Assembly (NCBI RefSeq): GCF_900101465.1
Contig: NZ_FMZM01000001.1
Span: 657,746 to 721,745 of the forward strand
DNA from: Nocardioides lianchengensis
GTDB taxonomy: Bacteria > Actinomycetota > Actinomycetes > Propionibacteriales > Nocardioidaceae
DNA: 64,000 nucleotides
Direction of reading: 5' to 3'
The notes beneath the pieces are model-generated. The model was not told the origin of the DNA. It made no database searches and saw only the letters and a program-made list of their open reading frames with translations. Within the stretch, counting starts at the first letter, position 1. Each line of letters opens with the position of its first letter. The position numbers were made by a program, and so were the translations under genes. Shown piece by piece: positions 25,193-36,508 of this stretch.

Positions 25193-26479
25193 GTGACTGC
25201 CGACCTCGTGTACGTCGTCGCCGGAGGCAGCCTCCTCCTCGCGATCGTGCTCCCCGCGCTGCTGAGCCGGTGGGCCGTCTCGGCGCCGATGGTCCTGGTC
25301 GGCGTGGGGATGCTCCTGGGCCTGACGCCGCTGCCCGACGGCCTGCCGCTCGACCCGCAGGAGAACCGCGCGGCCATCGAGCACGTGACCGAGCTGGTCG
25401 TGATCGTGGCGCTGATGGGCGTCGGGCTGGCCCTGGACCGGCCGCTCGCCGTACGAGACCCCAGGACCTGGGGCGGCTGGGCCCCGACCTGGCGGCTGCT
25501 CGGCATCGCGATGCCGCTGACCATCGGCGCGATCGCGCTGCTCGGCTGGTGGGCCGGCCTGCCGGTGGCCGCGGCGGTGCTGCTCGGGGCGGTGCTGGCC
25601 CCGACCGACCCGGTGCTGGCCAGCGACGTGCAGGTCGCCGGGCCGCAGACCGGGCTGGAGGAGGAGGTCGACGAGCACGACGAGCTCCGGTTCACCCTCA
25701 CCTCCGAGGCCGGGCTCAACGACGGGCTGGCCTTCCCGTTCGTCTACCTGGCGATCCTGCTCGCCACCGAGGGCACGCTGCACGCGTTCGGCCTGGAGTG
25801 GTTCGGCCTGTACGTCGTGCTGAAGGTCGTCGTCGGGGTCGCGGTCGGGATCGGCGTGGGCCGGCTGCTGTCGCTGGTCGCGTTCCGGTCGCGCAGCGCC
25901 TCGTTGCGGGTCGCCGAGCGGGGCGAGTCGCTGCTCGCCCTGGCGGCGCTGCTGGCGGCGTACGGCGTCGGGGAGGTCGCGCACGGCTACGGCTTCCTGT
26001 CCGTGGTCGCCTGCGCGATGACCTTCCGCTCCGCGGAGCGCTCGCACGACTACCACGCGGCGATGCACGAGGTGGCCGAGCGGCTGGAGCGGCTGCTCAC
26101 CCTCTTCGTGCTGCTGGTGCTCGGCATCGCGCTGACCCGCGGGCTGCTGGACGCGCTCGACTGGCGCGGGGTGGCGATCGGGCTGGCGCTGCTGCTGGTG
26201 GTCCGGCCGGTGTCGGGGTTCGTCGCGCTGGCGGCGTTCGCCCGCCGCACCCACCAGACCGGAGGGCTGGATCGGGGCCAGCAGGCGGCCGCGGCGTTCT
26301 TCGGCGTGCGTGGGGTCGGCTCGATCTACTACCTGGCCTACGCCTCCGGTGAGGATCCCTCGCTCGGGCTGGACTGGCTGTGGTCCACGGTCGGGTTCAC
26401 CATCGTGGCCTCGGTGCTGCTGCACGGGGTGCTGGCGGTGCCGGTACTCAAACGGGTCGGCAGCCTCGACCGCGGCTGA
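25193..26479 (+). CDS. CPA1-family cation:proton antiporter
   Basis: The 428-residue polytopic protein has about 12 hydrophobic segments and the CPA1 ion-binding motifs GAVLAPTDPVLASDVQV (about residues 134-150) and TSEAGLNDGLAFPFVYL (about 166-182). It exchanges Na+ or K+ for H+. No cytosolic regulatory domain is attached. It starts with GTG 18 bases after the amidase stop, on the same strand, and may be read through from it. Confidence 0.88.
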   Translation: MTADLVYVVAGGSLLLAIVLPALLSRWAVSAPMVLVGVGMLLGLTPLPDGLPLDPQENRAAIEHVTELVVIVALMGVGLALDRPLAVRDPRTWGGWAPTWRLLGIAMPLTIGAIALLGWWAGLPVAAAVLLGAVLAPTDPVLASDVQVAGPQTGLEEEVDEHDELRFTLTSEAGLNDGLAFPFVYLAILLATEGTLHAFGLEWFGLYVVLKVVVGVAVGIGVGRLLSLVAFRSRSASLRVAERGESLLALAALLAAYGVGEVAHGYGFLSVVACAMTFRSAERSHDYHAAMHEVAERLERLLTLFVLLVLGIALTRGLLDALDWRGVAIGLALLLVVRPVSGFVALAAFARRTHQTGGLDRGQQAAAAFFGVRGVGSIYYLAYASGEDPSLGLDWLWSTVGFTIVASVLLHGVLAVPVLKRVGSLDRG

Positions 26480-26518
26480 CCGCGACCGGGGACCGGGAGA
26501 AGCGCTGCGTAGGGGAGG

Positions 26519-28057
26519 ATGACTCCCGTGCCCGACCTCTTCGCCCGCGCCGGCTCGCTCCGGTCGGCGTACGACGCGGTCGACTGGGCCGCGACCCCGC
26601 TCGGCCCCGTCGACGACTGGTCGCCGGCGCTGCGCGCCGCGGTCGACCTGACGCTCAACACCGGCTTCCCGATCACCCTGCTCTGGGGCCCCGAGGCGGT
26701 GCTCGTCTACAACGAGGCCTACGTCGACGTGCTCGCCGAGAAGCACCCCTGGGCGCTCGGCCGACCGGCGCGCGAGGTCTTCGCGGAGGCCTGGGACTAC
26801 GTCGGCGGCCTGCACCGGCAGGTGATGGGCGACGACGAGGCCGTCTACATCGAGAATGCGCTGGTGCCGCTGGTCCGCTACGGCTTCCTCGGGCAGGCCT
26901 ACTACACGTTCGCCTACTCGCCGGTGCACGGCGCCGACGGTGCGGTCGAGGGCGTGATCGACATCGTCACCGAGACCACGGCCCAGGTGATCGTGGGCCG
27001 TCGGCTGCGGCTGCTGACCCGCCTCGGCGACGTCCTGGTCTCGGCCGACCGGGCCGAGGACGTCCTCCCGCACGCGCTGCAGGTCCTCGCCGAGGCCACC
27101 GACGACCTCGCGTGGGCCGAGGTCCGCGAGGCGCCCAGCGCGTTCCACAACCGCGACTACGTGCTCGAGGAGACAGCGGGGGACCGGGTGGCCTGGCTGC
27201 CGCTCGGGAGCGGGCTCGGGGCGCCCGGCAGCGCGCTCGTGATCGGTCTGCACCCCCTGCTGCCCGCCGACACCGACTACCTCGGCTTCCTCAGCCTGCT
27301 GGCCTCGACGATCGACCAGGCCATCGACCGGGTCCGCACCCGCGAGGCCGAGCGGTCCCTGTCGGAGGCGCTGCAGCGCAGCCTGCTCACCGCGCCCCCG
27401 GCCAGCGCGTGGGCCGACGTCGCGGTCCGCTACCAGCCGGCCGCCGAGGCGGCCCAGGTAGGCGGGGACTGGTACGACGCCTTCACGCTGCCCGACGGGA
27501 CCCTCACGCTGGTGGTCGGCGACGTCGCCGGCCACGACGAGAGCGCGGCCGCGGCGATGGGCCAGCTGCGCAGCCTGGTGCGGGGGATCGCCTACACCGG
27601 GCTCGGCACCCCGGCCGCCGTCCTCAGCGCGCTCGACAGTGCGATGGCCGGTCTGGCCGTCGGGACGGTGGCCACCGCCCTGGTCGCCCAGGCCCGGCCT
27701 GCCGCCGACGGCGGGATCGCCCTCACCTGGGCCAGCGCCGGACATCCGCCGCCGGTCCTCAGCGACGTCGACGGCGCGGTGCTGGTCGAGCACGTGCCCG
27801 ACCTGCTGCTCGGCCTCGATCCCGCCGCGGTGCGCACCGATCACGAGCTGGCGATCACGCCCGACGCGACCCTGCTGCTCTACACCGACGGCCTGGTCGA
27901 GCGGCGCGGGGTCCCGATCACCGACAGCCTGGAGTGGCTCCGCACGGTCGTCGGCGCCGCGGGCCGGAACGCCGACGAGCTCTGCGAGCACCTGCTCGAC
28001 AGCGTGGGACGGGTGGCCGGCGACGACGTCGCGCTGCTGGTGCTGCGGGGACGCTGA
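26519..28057 (+). CDS. PAS-linked SpoIIE/PP2C-type serine phosphatase (RsbU-like)
   Basis: The 512-residue protein has an N-terminal PAS-like domain (about 20-160: NTGFPITLLWGPEAVLVYNE; VIDIVTETTAQVI), a helical or GAF-like spacer, and a C-terminal SpoIIE phosphatase domain (about 285-512). The metal-binding Asp are in VGGDWYDAF and VGDVAGHDE, with ASAGHPPPVL, YTDGLVERRG and GDDVALLVLRG further on. Such proteins sense signals and dephosphorylate anti-sigma-factor antagonists. No sigma factor or RsbW-like kinase is adjacent. The start may be ATG 26519 or GTG 26528; a GAGGAT box seven bases before 26528 favours the latter. Confidence 0.87.
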   Translation: MTPVPDLFARAGSLRSAYDAVDWAATPLGPVDDWSPALRAAVDLTLNTGFPITLLWGPEAVLVYNEAYVDVLAEKHPWALGRPAREVFAEAWDYVGGLHRQVMGDDEAVYIENALVPLVRYGFLGQAYYTFAYSPVHGADGAVEGVIDIVTETTAQVIVGRRLRLLTRLGDVLVSADRAEDVLPHALQVLAEATDDLAWAEVREAPSAFHNRDYVLEETAGDRVAWLPLGSGLGAPGSALVIGLHPLLPADTDYLGFLSLLASTIDQAIDRVRTREAERSLSEALQRSLLTAPPASAWADVAVRYQPAAEAAQVGGDWYDAFTLPDGTLTLVVGDVAGHDESAAAAMGQLRSLVRGIAYTGLGTPAAVLSALDSAMAGLAVGTVATALVAQARPAADGGIALTWASAGHPPPVLSDVDGAVLVEHVPDLLLGLDPAAVRTDHELAITPDATLLLYTDGLVERRGVPITDSLEWLRTVVGAAGRNADELCEHLLDSVGRVAGDDVALLVLRGR

Positions 28058-28059
28058 GG

Positions 28060-30410
<2,351 letters not shown>

Positions 30411-30457
30411 GGATTCCCCCGTAGTCGCCGCCGCCCGGTCCTTGCTGGACTGGCGGC

Positions 30458-31390
30458 ATGACCCACCTGCTCCGACCGGTCCTGGCCGTCCTGCTGCTCG
30501 CCGTCGCCCTCCTCGGGTCCGCCGGCCCGGCGCAGGCGGCGTCGTACCCGACGCTGTCGACGGGGGCCACCGGCGCCAACGTCACCAGCCTCCAGCACCT
30601 GCTGACCGCGCGGGGCTACGCGACGACCGCGGACGGCGACTACGGCAGCGGTACGGCGGCCGCGGTGACCGCGTTCCAGTCCGCGTCCGGGCTGGGCGCG
30701 GACGGCATCGCCGGGCCGGCGACCCTCGGGGCGCTGGTCGTGACCGTCCGGCAGGGCGACAGCGGGCCAGCCGTGCAGGCGCTGCAGGTGCAGCTGGGCA
30801 AGCACGGGGCGTCCGTCGCGACCGACGGCGACTTCGGGCCGGCCACCGACGCGGCGGTGCGCAGCTTCCAGTCCGGGGCGGGGCTCGGCGCCGACGGCGT
30901 GGTCGGGCCGGCCACCTGGCAGGAGCTGCTCGGGACCGGGGGAGGCGGGTCGGTGCCCGGGACGTCGTACGACTCGCTCTCGGACGAGCAGAAGGGCCAC
31001 GCGCGGACCATCATCGGCGTCGGCAAGGGCGCGGGCGTGCCCGAGCAGGGCTGGGTGGTGGCGCTCGCCACCGCCATGCAGGAGTCCACGCTGGTCAACG
31101 TCGACTACGGCGACCGCGACTCGCTGGGGCTGTTCCAGCAGCGGACCAGCCAGGGCTGGGGCACCGAGGCGCAGATCCTCGACCCGGTGCTGTCCTCGCA
31201 GGCGTTCTACGGCGTCGCGGCGCACACCCCGAACCCGGGGCTGCTCGACATCGCCGGCTGGGAGTCGATGCCGGTCACCGAGGCGGCCCAGGCGGTGCAG
31301 CGCTCGGCGTACCCCGACGCCTACGCGAAGTGGGAGACCCTGGCCCGCGACATCGTGGCCCACGAGGCGGGGGCGCCTTCCATTCCCTGA
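30458..31390 (+). CDS. Secreted peptidoglycan-binding protein with lysozyme-like domain
   Basis: The 310-residue protein has a signal peptide (MTHLLRPVLAVLLLAVALLG to about residue 28) and two tandem PG_binding_1 repeats (about 30-90 and 93-160: ADGDYGSGTAAAVTAFQS and ATDGDFGPATDAAVRSFQS). The C-terminal domain has the pattern ALATAMQESTLVNVDYGDRD then SLGLFQQRTSQGWG, resembling lysozyme-like/transglycosylase domains, with the Glu as probable catalytic acid. It probably cleaves or remodels peptidoglycan outside the cell. Confidence 0.8.
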   Translation: MTHLLRPVLAVLLLAVALLGSAGPAQAASYPTLSTGATGANVTSLQHLLTARGYATTADGDYGSGTAAAVTAFQSASGLGADGIAGPATLGALVVTVRQGDSGPAVQALQVQLGKHGASVATDGDFGPATDAAVRSFQSGAGLGADGVVGPATWQELLGTGGGGSVPGTSYDSLSDEQKGHARTIIGVGKGAGVPEQGWVVALATAMQESTLVNVDYGDRDSLGLFQQRTSQGWGTEAQILDPVLSSQAFYGVAAHTPNPGLLDIAGWESMPVTEAAQAVQRSAYPDAYAKWETLARDIVAHEAGAPSIP

Positions 31391-31436
31391 TACGCGGGAA
31401 TCGGTGGACCGACCGGTAACCACCATGCTGGGCCGC

Positions 31437-32108
31437 ATGGACGTCTACTCGGTGGTCCACACGGTCGTCGCCCCGCTGGCCAAGGCCGTGTGGCGACCGA
31501 CCGTGATCGGCCTGGAGAACGTCCCCGCGACCGGGCCGGTGCTCCTGGCCAGCAACCACCTGAGCTTCGCCGACTCCCTGGTCATCCCGATCATCGTGCC
31601 GCGCAAGGTGGCCTTCCTGGCCAAGTCTGACTACTTCACCGGCACCGGCGTCCGCGGGGCGATCAGCCGCACCTGGTTCGAGGGGATCGGGATGCTCCCG
31701 GTCGACCGCGACGACCCGCGCGCGGCCCTCGGCAGCCTCGACATCGCGCTCGAGGTGCTCGGTCGTGGCGAGGCGTTCGGCCTCTACCCCGAGGGGACCC
31801 GCTCCCGCGACGGCCGGCTCTACCGCGGTCGCACCGGCGTCGCCCACCTCGCCCTCACCGCCGGCTGCCCGATCGTCCCGGTCGGGCTCACCGGCACCCC
31901 CCAGCTGCAGCCCATCGACGCTCGCCTCCCGCGGGTCGTGCCGGTCACCGTGGCCTTCGGCTCGCCCATCACCGTCGGCGAGCGCTTCGACGGCGTACCG
32001 CTCGGCAAGGCGCGGCGCCAGCTCACCGACGAGGTGATGACCGCCATCCAGGCCCTGTCCGGCCAGGAGGAGGCGGGCGTCTACAACGACCGCGCGCCGG
32101 ACGCCTGA
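31437..32108 (+). CDS. 1-acyl-sn-glycerol-3-phosphate acyltransferase (PlsC-like)
   Basis: The motifs of the PlsC family are all present: block I SNHLSFADS (NHxxxxD), block II FEGIGMLPVDR, block III LYPEGTRSRDG and block IV CPIVPVGLTGT. The enzyme transfers an acyl chain to lysophosphatidic acid or a related lipid at the membrane. The start is uncertain: ATG 31437, ATG 31425 and GTG 31404 are all in frame and none has a good Shine-Dalgarno. I chose the one nearest the conserved sequence. A composite inverted repeat follows the stop. Confidence 0.88.
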   Translation: MDVYSVVHTVVAPLAKAVWRPTVIGLENVPATGPVLLASNHLSFADSLVIPIIVPRKVAFLAKSDYFTGTGVRGAISRTWFEGIGMLPVDRDDPRAALGSLDIALEVLGRGEAFGLYPEGTRSRDGRLYRGRTGVAHLALTAGCPIVPVGLTGTPQLQPIDARLPRVVPVTVAFGSPITVGERFDGVPLGKARRQLTDEVMTAIQALSGQEEAGVYNDRAPDA

Positions 32109-32117
32109 CGGTTCCCC

Positions 32118-32248
32118 ACGCTGGTTGAGGTGCGAGGCGCGCCAGCGCCGAGCCTCGAAACCTGGTGAGCCGAGAGCCGGCATCGATGGAGACCGTCAGT
32201 CGGTAGGACGGGTTTCGAGGCTCGCTTCGCTCGCACCTCAACCAGCGT
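32118..32248. repeat. Composite inverted repeat of about 131 bp
   Basis: The outer arms ACGCTGGTTGAGGTGCGA (32118-32135) and TCGCACCTCAACCAGCGT (32231-32248) pair exactly. The inner arms GAGCCTCGAAACC (32150-32162) and GGTTTCGAGGCTC (32211-32223) also pair. The sequence is of the dispersed CTCGA-rich repeat type seen elsewhere in this window. It lies between plsC and hyuA and has no coding capacity; it may terminate plsC transcription. Confidence 0.8.
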
Positions 32249-32335
32249 CGGTGGACGGGCGTCACAGAATCTGCGCGGCCCCGTCGTCAGGGTGTGCCGA
32301 TGGCCCCGACCGAGCGGGACCGGTTGGATCGAGGC

Positions 32336-34420
32336 ATGCCAGCTGAGCGCCGGATCCGGATCGGGATCGACACGGGAGGCACGTTCACCGACGTGGTGGC
32401 CCTCGACGAGGAGACCGGGGAGCTGGTCACCACCAAGACCCCGTCGACACCGAGCAATCCCGCGGACGGGTTCCTGGCCGGGATCGCCAAGGTGCTCGAC
32501 CTGCTCGGGGCCGGCGACGACAGCGTCAGCGCGGTCAGCCACGGCACCACCGTCGCGACCAACCAGCTGCTCGAGGGCAAGGTCGACCGGCTGGGGTTCA
32601 TCACCAACACCGGCTACGAGGCGATGCTGGAGATCGCCCGGCAGTCGGTGCCGGACGGCTACGGCAACTCGTACTTCTGGGTGAAGCCCGACCGGATCGT
32701 CCCGCGCGACCTGGTCAAGGGCGTCGAGGGCCGGCTTGACCCGACCGGTGCCGAGGTGCGGCCCTTCGACGAGGCCGGCGCCCGCGAGACGGCCCGCTGG
32801 TTCCGGCGGCAGGGCGTCAACACGCTCGGCGTCTGCTTCCTGCACGCGTACGCCGACCCGCGCCACGAGCTGCGGATGCTGGAGATCCTGCGCGAGGAGC
32901 ACCCCGACGCGGTGGTCAGCATCAGCAGCGAGGTGCTGCGCGAGTACCGCGAGTACGAGCGGGCGATGACCACCCTGGTCGACGCGGCCGTCAAGCCGCG
33001 GCTCTCGGCGTACGTGCGCAACATCAGCGAGCGTCTTCAGGAGTACGGCGCCCCGCCGTTCTACGTCATGAAGTCCAACGGCGGCGTGCTGAGCGCGGCC
33101 GAGGTCGTGCACCAGCCGATCACCACCGTGCTCAGCGGCCCGGCCGCCGGCGCACTGGGCGCGGCGCTGATCGCCCAGGTCGCCGGGTTCGACAAGGTGC
33201 TCACCAGCGACGGCGGCGGGACGTCGACCGACGTCAGCGTGGTCATCGACGGCGAGCCGACGCTCACGACCGAGGGCAGCGTCGGGGCCTTCCCCAGCAA
33301 GATCCCGATGATCGACGTCGTCACCGTCGGCGCGGGCGGCGGCTCGATCGCCTGGCTGAGCCCCGAGGGCACGCTCAAGGTCGGCCCGCAGTCGGCCGGC
33401 GCCGACCCCGGCCCGCTCTGCTACGGCAAGGGCGGCACCGAGGTCACCATCACCGACGCCCACGTCGTCCTCGGCCGTATCCCTCCCCACCTGCTCGGCG
33501 GCGAGATCCCGCTCGACGTGGAGGCGGCCCGGGCGGGCGTCGAGGCGCTCGCGGAGCAGCTCGGACTCACACCGGAGGCCGCTGCTGCCGGGGTCCTGGA
33601 GATCTCCGCCTGGAACCAGGCCAACGCGCTGCGCCAGGTGACGGTCAAGCGCGGCCTCGACGTCCGCGACTTCGCCCTGGTCACCTTCGGCGGCTCCGGC
33701 TCGCTCCTGCTCTGCCGGCTGATGGACGTGCTGGGCCTGCCGACCGTCCTGGTGCCGCCCAACCCCGGCAACGTCTCGGCGTTCGGGCTGCTCACGGTCG
33801 ACGTCAAGAACGACTACGTGCAGACCCACGTGGCCCTCGCGGACGCGCTCGACCCCGCCGTCGTCGAGGGCGTGTACGACGACCTCACGGCCCGCGCCGC
33901 GACCGCGCTGAGCGGCGAGGGGTTCGCCCCCGAGCAGCACGTCTTCGCGCGCACCGCCGACCTGCGCTACTACGGCCAGGCCTTCGAGGTCCGGGTCCCG
34001 GTCGCCGCCGGTCCGCTCGACCCGGCGGCGGTCGCGGCGGAGTTCCACGCCGCCCACCGGGCGCTCTACGGCTACGACTTCGCCGCCGACCCGACCCAGC
34101 AGGTCGAGTGGGTCAACCTGCGGGTCTCCGGGATCGGGCCGATCACGCGGCCGGAGATCGCCCGGCACGGAGGTCTCGATACGCCCGCTCGTTCCTCGCG
34201 GGCTACTCGACCAGCGAGTGGGGCGAGGGGCGTCTGCTTCGACGCCGCCGACGGGTACGTCGACACCCCGATCCTCCAGCGCACCGACCTCCCGCCTGGC
34301 ACCAGCGTCGCGGGCCCGGTGATCGTCGAGGAGTTCGGCTCGACCGTCCCGATCCACCCGGGCTTCGAGGCCCGCGTCGACGAGTACCTCAACCTGATCG
34401 TCACCAGGAGCAACGCATGA
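32336..34420 (+). CDS. hyuA: Hydantoinase/oxoprolinase A-type subunit (HyuA) with repeat-derived insertion
   Basis: The 694-residue protein starts RIRIGIDTGGTFTDVVALDE, the ATP-binding start of the hydantoinase/5-oxoprolinase/acetone-carboxylase family. It continues with SHGTTVATNQLLEGK, GPAAGALGA and TSDGGGTSTDVSVV. Family members use ATP to open a ring amide or activate a carbonyl. The C-terminal domain carries an unusual stretch, GLDTPARSSRATRP (about residues 613-626), translated from a dispersed repeat also found in the small hydroxylase subunit. ATG 32336 is taken as start, with a TTGGAT box six bases upstream; ATG 32300 (CAGGGT six bases upstream) is an alternative. Confidence 0.88.
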   Translation: MPAERRIRIGIDTGGTFTDVVALDEETGELVTTKTPSTPSNPADGFLAGIAKVLDLLGAGDDSVSAVSHGTTVATNQLLEGKVDRLGFITNTGYEAMLEIARQSVPDGYGNSYFWVKPDRIVPRDLVKGVEGRLDPTGAEVRPFDEAGARETARWFRRQGVNTLGVCFLHAYADPRHELRMLEILREEHPDAVVSISSEVLREYREYERAMTTLVDAAVKPRLSAYVRNISERLQEYGAPPFYVMKSNGGVLSAAEVVHQPITTVLSGPAAGALGAALIAQVAGFDKVLTSDGGGTSTDVSVVIDGEPTLTTEGSVGAFPSKIPMIDVVTVGAGGGSIAWLSPEGTLKVGPQSAGADPGPLCYGKGGTEVTITDAHVVLGRIPPHLLGGEIPLDVEAARAGVEALAEQLGLTPEAAAAGVLEISAWNQANALRQVTVKRGLDVRDFALVTFGGSGSLLLCRLMDVLGLPTVLVPPNPGNVSAFGLLTVDVKNDYVQTHVALADALDPAVVEGVYDDLTARAATALSGEGFAPEQHVFARTADLRYYGQAFEVRVPVAAGPLDPAAVAAEFHAAHRALYGYDFAADPTQQVEWVNLRVSGIGPITRPEIARHGGLDTPARSSRATRPASGARGVCFDAADGYVDTPILQRTDLPPGTSVAGPVIVEEFGSTVPIHPGFEARVDEYLNLIVTRSNA
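34172..34212 (+). repeat. 41-bp dispersed repeat, copy 2, translated in hyuA
   Basis: It is 40/41 identical to 20454-20494, in the same orientation relative to coding and in the same codon phase, so both genes encode GLDTPAxSSRATRP. It is flanked by normal hyuA-family sequence. Confidence 0.85.
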
Positions 34421-36327
34421 GCCGCCGCGCGCCCACCCAGTTCCCGTTCGGGTTCCTCACCGACGACCGGGGAGCGTCCGCCGACCCGGTGCTGGTCGAG
34501 ATCGTCCAGGGCTCGCTCGCGAGTGTCGAGATGGAGGTCGAGACCGCCATCGCGCGCACCAGCCGCAGCCCGATGATCCGCGACGCCCACGACTTCCGGG
34601 CCGGCATCCACGACCGGCTGCTGCGCAAGCTGACCGGCCGGTCGTACTCCGCGCTCGTCCACCCGGTCGCCCGCGACTTCCCGATCGAGGAGATGCGGGA
34701 GGGCGACGTGTTCTTCCACAACGACGTCTACCGCTCCGAGGGCGGCATCGGGCACCTGCCCGACCTCTGCGTGACCGTGCCGGTCTTCAGCGGCGGGCAG
34801 GTGGTCGCGTTCGTCCAGGCCTTCGGCCACCACGACGACATCGGCGGCGCCGTACCCGGGTCGATGCCGAGCAACGCCACGAGCGTGTTCGAGGAGGGCC
34901 TGATGGTCCCGCCGATCAAGCTCTGGGACGCCGGCGTCCCCAACCGCGCGGCGCTGGCCATCATGACCCGCAACAGCCGGATGCCCGAGTCGCTGAGCGC
35001 CGACCTGGACGCCGAGTGCTCGGCGTGCCTGATGGGCGCGCGCCGGCTCGGCGAGCTCTTCGACCGGTACGGCGTCGCGACCGTCGAGTCGTGCTTCGAC
35101 GCGATCATCGACCGGACCACCACGACGTACCGTCGCGAGATCCTCAGCCAGATCCCGGTCGGGTCCTGGACCTGGGAGGACTACGCCGAGCACGACGGCG
35201 TCGACGAGCCCCAGCTGCACACCCAGCGGATCACGCTGACCCGCACCCCCGCCGACGACCCGGAGGGCGAGCGCCTGGTGCTCGACTTCGACGGCACCGG
35301 CCCGCAGGCCAAGGGGCCGATCAACCACTGCGGCGACTACAGCGACGGCGTCTTCCTGAAGAAGTGGCTGGCGCCGATCCTGCGCAATCTCGCCGAGAGC
35401 CCGGAGCGGATGGCCGAGCTCGACGTCAACGAGGGCATCGTGCCGCTGATCGAGATGCGCTTCCCGGAGCCCGGCACCCTGCTCACGCCGGTGTTCCCGG
35501 CCCCGACCAATGCCCGCACGTTCGTGATCCTGCGGCTGCTCGGCGTGCTCGCCGGCGTGGTCGCCAAGGCGGTCGACGGGCGGATGCCGGCCGACCAGGA
35601 GACGATCCGCTACACCGGCGTGTACGGCGAGGACCTCGACGGCCGGCCCTACCTCATGCGCGAGGTGCTCGGCGGCGGATCCGGTGGCCGCTACTACGCC
35701 GACGGCGAGGACACCATCCACGTGGTGCCCGACAGCCGCAACCTGCCGACCGAGTTCACCGAGGCGCGCTTCCCGTTCCGGGTCGAGTCGCTCTCGCTCG
35801 CGGTCGACAGCGGGGGAGCGGGGCAGTTCCGCGGCGGCCTCGGCTACGAGAAGCACATCCGGATGCTCAAGGACGGCCACTTCATGTCCATCGCGGACCG
35901 GTCGATCCTGGCCTGCTGGGGCGTCAAGGGCGGACTGGCCGGGCAGCCGTTCCAGGTCGTCATCGACCCCGGCGGCCCCGAGGAGCGCGAGGTCGACGCC
36001 CTCGCCGACGCCGAGCCGATCCGGGCCGGCCAGGTGGTCCGGATCCGCACCACCGGCGGGGGCGGCTGGGGCGACCCGCTCGAGCGCGAGCCGGAGCTGG
36101 TGGTCCGCGACGTCATCTGGCGCAAGGTCTCGCCCGCGGCCGCGCTCTCGTCGTACGGCGTGGTGCTGACCGGCTCGGTCGACACCGACGACCTGTCGTA
36201 CGACGCTCCCGCGACGGCCGCCGAGCGTGCGGGCCGTTCCTCGGCCGCCGCCGCGTTCTTCGACCGCGGCCCGGGCTACGCCCAGCTGGCGGGCGGCCCG
36301 TCGTACGCCGAGGTCGACGTGGTCTGA
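34417..36327 (+). CDS. hyuB: Hydantoinase/oxoprolinase B-type subunit (HyuB)
   Basis: The 636-residue protein has HyuB family features: DPVLVEIVQGSLASVEMEVE, the metal-site region EGDVFFHNDVYRSEGGIGHL with FGHHDDIGG, EVLGGGSGGRYYADGED, and the Gly-rich ending RIRTTGGGGWGDPLEREPE. It forms the partner of HyuA. The ATG at 34417 overlaps the hyuA stop (ATGA). HyuAB-type complexes act on hydantoins, oxoproline or ketones; the N-heterocycle genes in the window suggest a cyclic ureide, but this is inference. Confidence 0.88.
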   Translation: MSRRAPTQFPFGFLTDDRGASADPVLVEIVQGSLASVEMEVETAIARTSRSPMIRDAHDFRAGIHDRLLRKLTGRSYSALVHPVARDFPIEEMREGDVFFHNDVYRSEGGIGHLPDLCVTVPVFSGGQVVAFVQAFGHHDDIGGAVPGSMPSNATSVFEEGLMVPPIKLWDAGVPNRAALAIMTRNSRMPESLSADLDAECSACLMGARRLGELFDRYGVATVESCFDAIIDRTTTTYRREILSQIPVGSWTWEDYAEHDGVDEPQLHTQRITLTRTPADDPEGERLVLDFDGTGPQAKGPINHCGDYSDGVFLKKWLAPILRNLAESPERMAELDVNEGIVPLIEMRFPEPGTLLTPVFPAPTNARTFVILRLLGVLAGVVAKAVDGRMPADQETIRYTGVYGEDLDGRPYLMREVLGGGSGGRYYADGEDTIHVVPDSRNLPTEFTEARFPFRVESLSLAVDSGGAGQFRGGLGYEKHIRMLKDGHFMSIADRSILACWGVKGGLAGQPFQVVIDPGGPEEREVDALADAEPIRAGQVVRIRTTGGGGWGDPLEREPELVVRDVIWRKVSPAAALSSYGVVLTGSVDTDDLSYDAPATAAERAGRSSAAAAFFDRGPGYAQLAGGPSYAEVDVV

Positions 36328-36395
36328 AACGTGACTAATCGTCGCTCTTAGCAGACTGGTGTTTCGCCTGTCCACCTCCATCCAGAGGGCGAGAA

Positions 36396-36454
36396 GTTCT
36401 GTGAAGGCTCTGTTACACAGAACCGAATTGAAGGATTGTCAGACATCCTGACAA
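36396..36454. promoter_or_regulatory. Two inverted repeats upstream of the M14 peptidase gene
   Basis: GTTCTGTG (36396-36403) pairs with CACAGAAC (36416-36423), and TTGTCAG (36436-36442) pairs with CTGACAA (36448-36454). The 181-base gap after hyuB is less GC-rich than its surroundings and holds nothing else I recognise. They are candidate operators or a hyuB terminator plus operator. Confidence 0.4.
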
Positions 36455-36508
36455 GGACCGTGACCCCGGCCGTGCGGGCGGCCGGGTTCCGAACTCGCCA
36501 CCACAGAA

